DNA from: Rhizobiales bacterium IMCC20636 | GTDB lineage: Bacteria; Pseudomonadota; Alphaproteobacteria; Rhizobiales; GCA-2746425 | NCBI GenBank assembly: GCA_016865015.1 | Contig: CP018226.1 | Coordinates: 62,001 to 126,000 of the forward strand | Direction: 5' to 3' | DNA: 64,000 nt | In this document: positions 63,458 through 64,000 of the stretch, one piece after another | How the letters are laid out: each line of letters opens with the position of its first letter | Position numbering within the stretch: the stretch's first letter is position 1 | Notes under the pieces: generated by a model | Databases searched by the model: none | The model's input: the letters and a program-made list of their open reading frames with translations, nothing else | Told to the model about the DNA's origin: nothing | Translations under genes and position numbers: made by a program

Positions 63458-64000
63458 ATGAACACATCTAGTTGGTATCCGGAGACAATTTTTGCACTGG
63501 CCAGCGGTCGCACTCCAAGTGGTGTGGCCGTTGTTCGTGTCAGCGGCCGCGATGCACGCTCCGCGCTCGACGTGTTTCACGTGAAACAACCGGAACCCCG
63601 CCGAGCGCAACTATCCCTTTTGACAGGCTCAGAAGGCCTCCCTCTCGACCAGGGCCTGGTGTTCTGGTTTCCCGGGCCAGCCAGTTTTACCGGCGAAGAT
63701 GTTGTTGAATTCCACCTTCATGGCAGTGCGGCCGTTTTGGATGCTGTCTTCCAGACTCTCGGGACTCTGCGAAACTGGCGTATGGCTGAGCCCGGGGAAT
63801 TCACCCGGCGTGCTTTTGAAAACGGACGCATGGACCTGACGGAAGTTGAGGGCCTTGGAGACTTGTTGGCAGCACAGACCGAGGCTCAGCGCAGACAGGC
63901 CTTGAATCAATATACCGGCGCCTTGAGCATGCTCTATGATGGTTGGCGGCAGGCATTGTTGTCGCTCAGAGCTGCCGTTGAAGCGGATTTTGATTTTTCT
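63458..64000 (+). CDS. mnmE: tRNA modification GTPase MnmE, N-terminal part (cut by window end)
   Basis: 181 codons are visible from ATG 63458 (MNTSSWYPETIFALASGRTPSG), running off the right edge. The formyl-tetrahydrofolate-binding N-terminal domain is recognised by GVAVVRVSGRDAR, FWFPGPASFTGEDVVEFHLHG, AEPGEFTRRAFENGRMDLTEVEGLGDLLAAQTEAQRRQALNQ. The GTPase domain lies beyond the window. With MnmG it modifies the wobble uridine of several tRNAs. Codons 39-44 (VFHVKQ) are formed by a perfect parS site. Confidence 0.95.
   Translation, partial: MNTSSWYPETIFALASGRTPSGVAVVRVSGRDARSALDVFHVKQPEPRRAQLSLLTGSEGLPLDQGLVFWFPGPASFTGEDVVEFHLHGSAAVLDAVFQTLGTLRNWRMAEPGEFTRRAFENGRMDLTEVEGLGDLLAAQTEAQRRQALNQYTGALSMLYDGWRQALLSLRAAVEADFDFS
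63573..63588. promoter_or_regulatory. parS: Perfect parS centromere site inside mnmE
   Basis: TGTTTCACGTGAAACA is an exact match to the conserved bacterial parS palindrome. It is about 3.3 kb right of the predicted origin and inside the coding sequence of mnmE, where it is translated as VFHVKQ. ParB loads here and spreads to organise origin segregation. Confidence 0.93.

Overview
The window looks like part of the main chromosome of an alphaproteobacterium, most probably of the order Hyphomicrobiales (Rhizobiales). This rests on gene content and order, not on a database search. The clues are dnaK-dnaJ followed by a PmtA-type phospholipid methyltransferase and pyrF, the run hrcA/grpE - rph-rdgB-hemW - lpoA-like/rsmI-yraN-gshB, an OlsB-type ornithine-lipid acyltransferase, and the order coaE-aroE-maf-ppsR / hemE-hemJ / rho-mnmE that surrounds the chromosome origin in this class. 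CtrA-like and parS-like sites agree.

Left part (1 to about 17.6 kb), accessory metabolism. A single leftward run of eleven genes reads: Gfo/Idh/MocA oxidoreductase, RraA-like aldolase, large peptide/oligosaccharide-type ABC binding protein, cytosolic BNR/sialidase-like protein, two permeases, two ATPases, IclR regulator, DapA-like aldolase/dehydratase, and a MhpD/FAH-like hydratase cut by the window edge. It has the make-up of an uptake-and-breakdown pathway for an unidentified sugar-acid or oligosaccharide. A second, rightward group holds a TTT transporter (TctC-like binding protein, fused TctA-TctB permease), a glutathione-transferase-like protein and a cytosolic arylsulfotransferase-fold protein. 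A decayed gene fragment lies between the groups. A tRNA-Ser(GGA), with its 3' end facing this region, marks the change to core genes.

Middle (18 to 50 kb), core housekeeping. It holds msrA, pyrB with a dihydroorotase-like partner that lacks metal ligands, ruvX, gatCA, mepA, small transporters and enzymes, and the heat-shock set (dnaK behind an RpoH-type promoter, dnaJ, grpE, hrcA). It continues with rph-rdgB-hemW, an LpoA-like lipoprotein, rsmI-yraN-gshB, a TetR/DUF1772 divergent pair with twin operators, comM, olsB, trkH, a DJ-1/PfpI protein and a quinone-type reductase.

Right part (51 to 64 kb), origin region. An RND efflux pair is followed by dnaQ and the coaE-aroE-maf-ppsR cluster. Then comes a gene-free AT-rich segment (59.8 to 60.3 kb) with DnaA boxes and a perfect CtrA site, which I read as oriC, and then hemE, hemJ, rho and the start of mnmE. 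Genes point away from this segment on both sides. A perfect parS (63.57 kb, inside mnmE) and a one-mismatch parS (56.84 kb, overlapping the coaE stop codon) flank it almost symmetrically.

I found no insertion sequence, integrase, CRISPR array or rRNA operon. I found no clear new defence or mobile system. The best candidate for undescribed biology is the ABC/aldolase/BNR locus at the left end.
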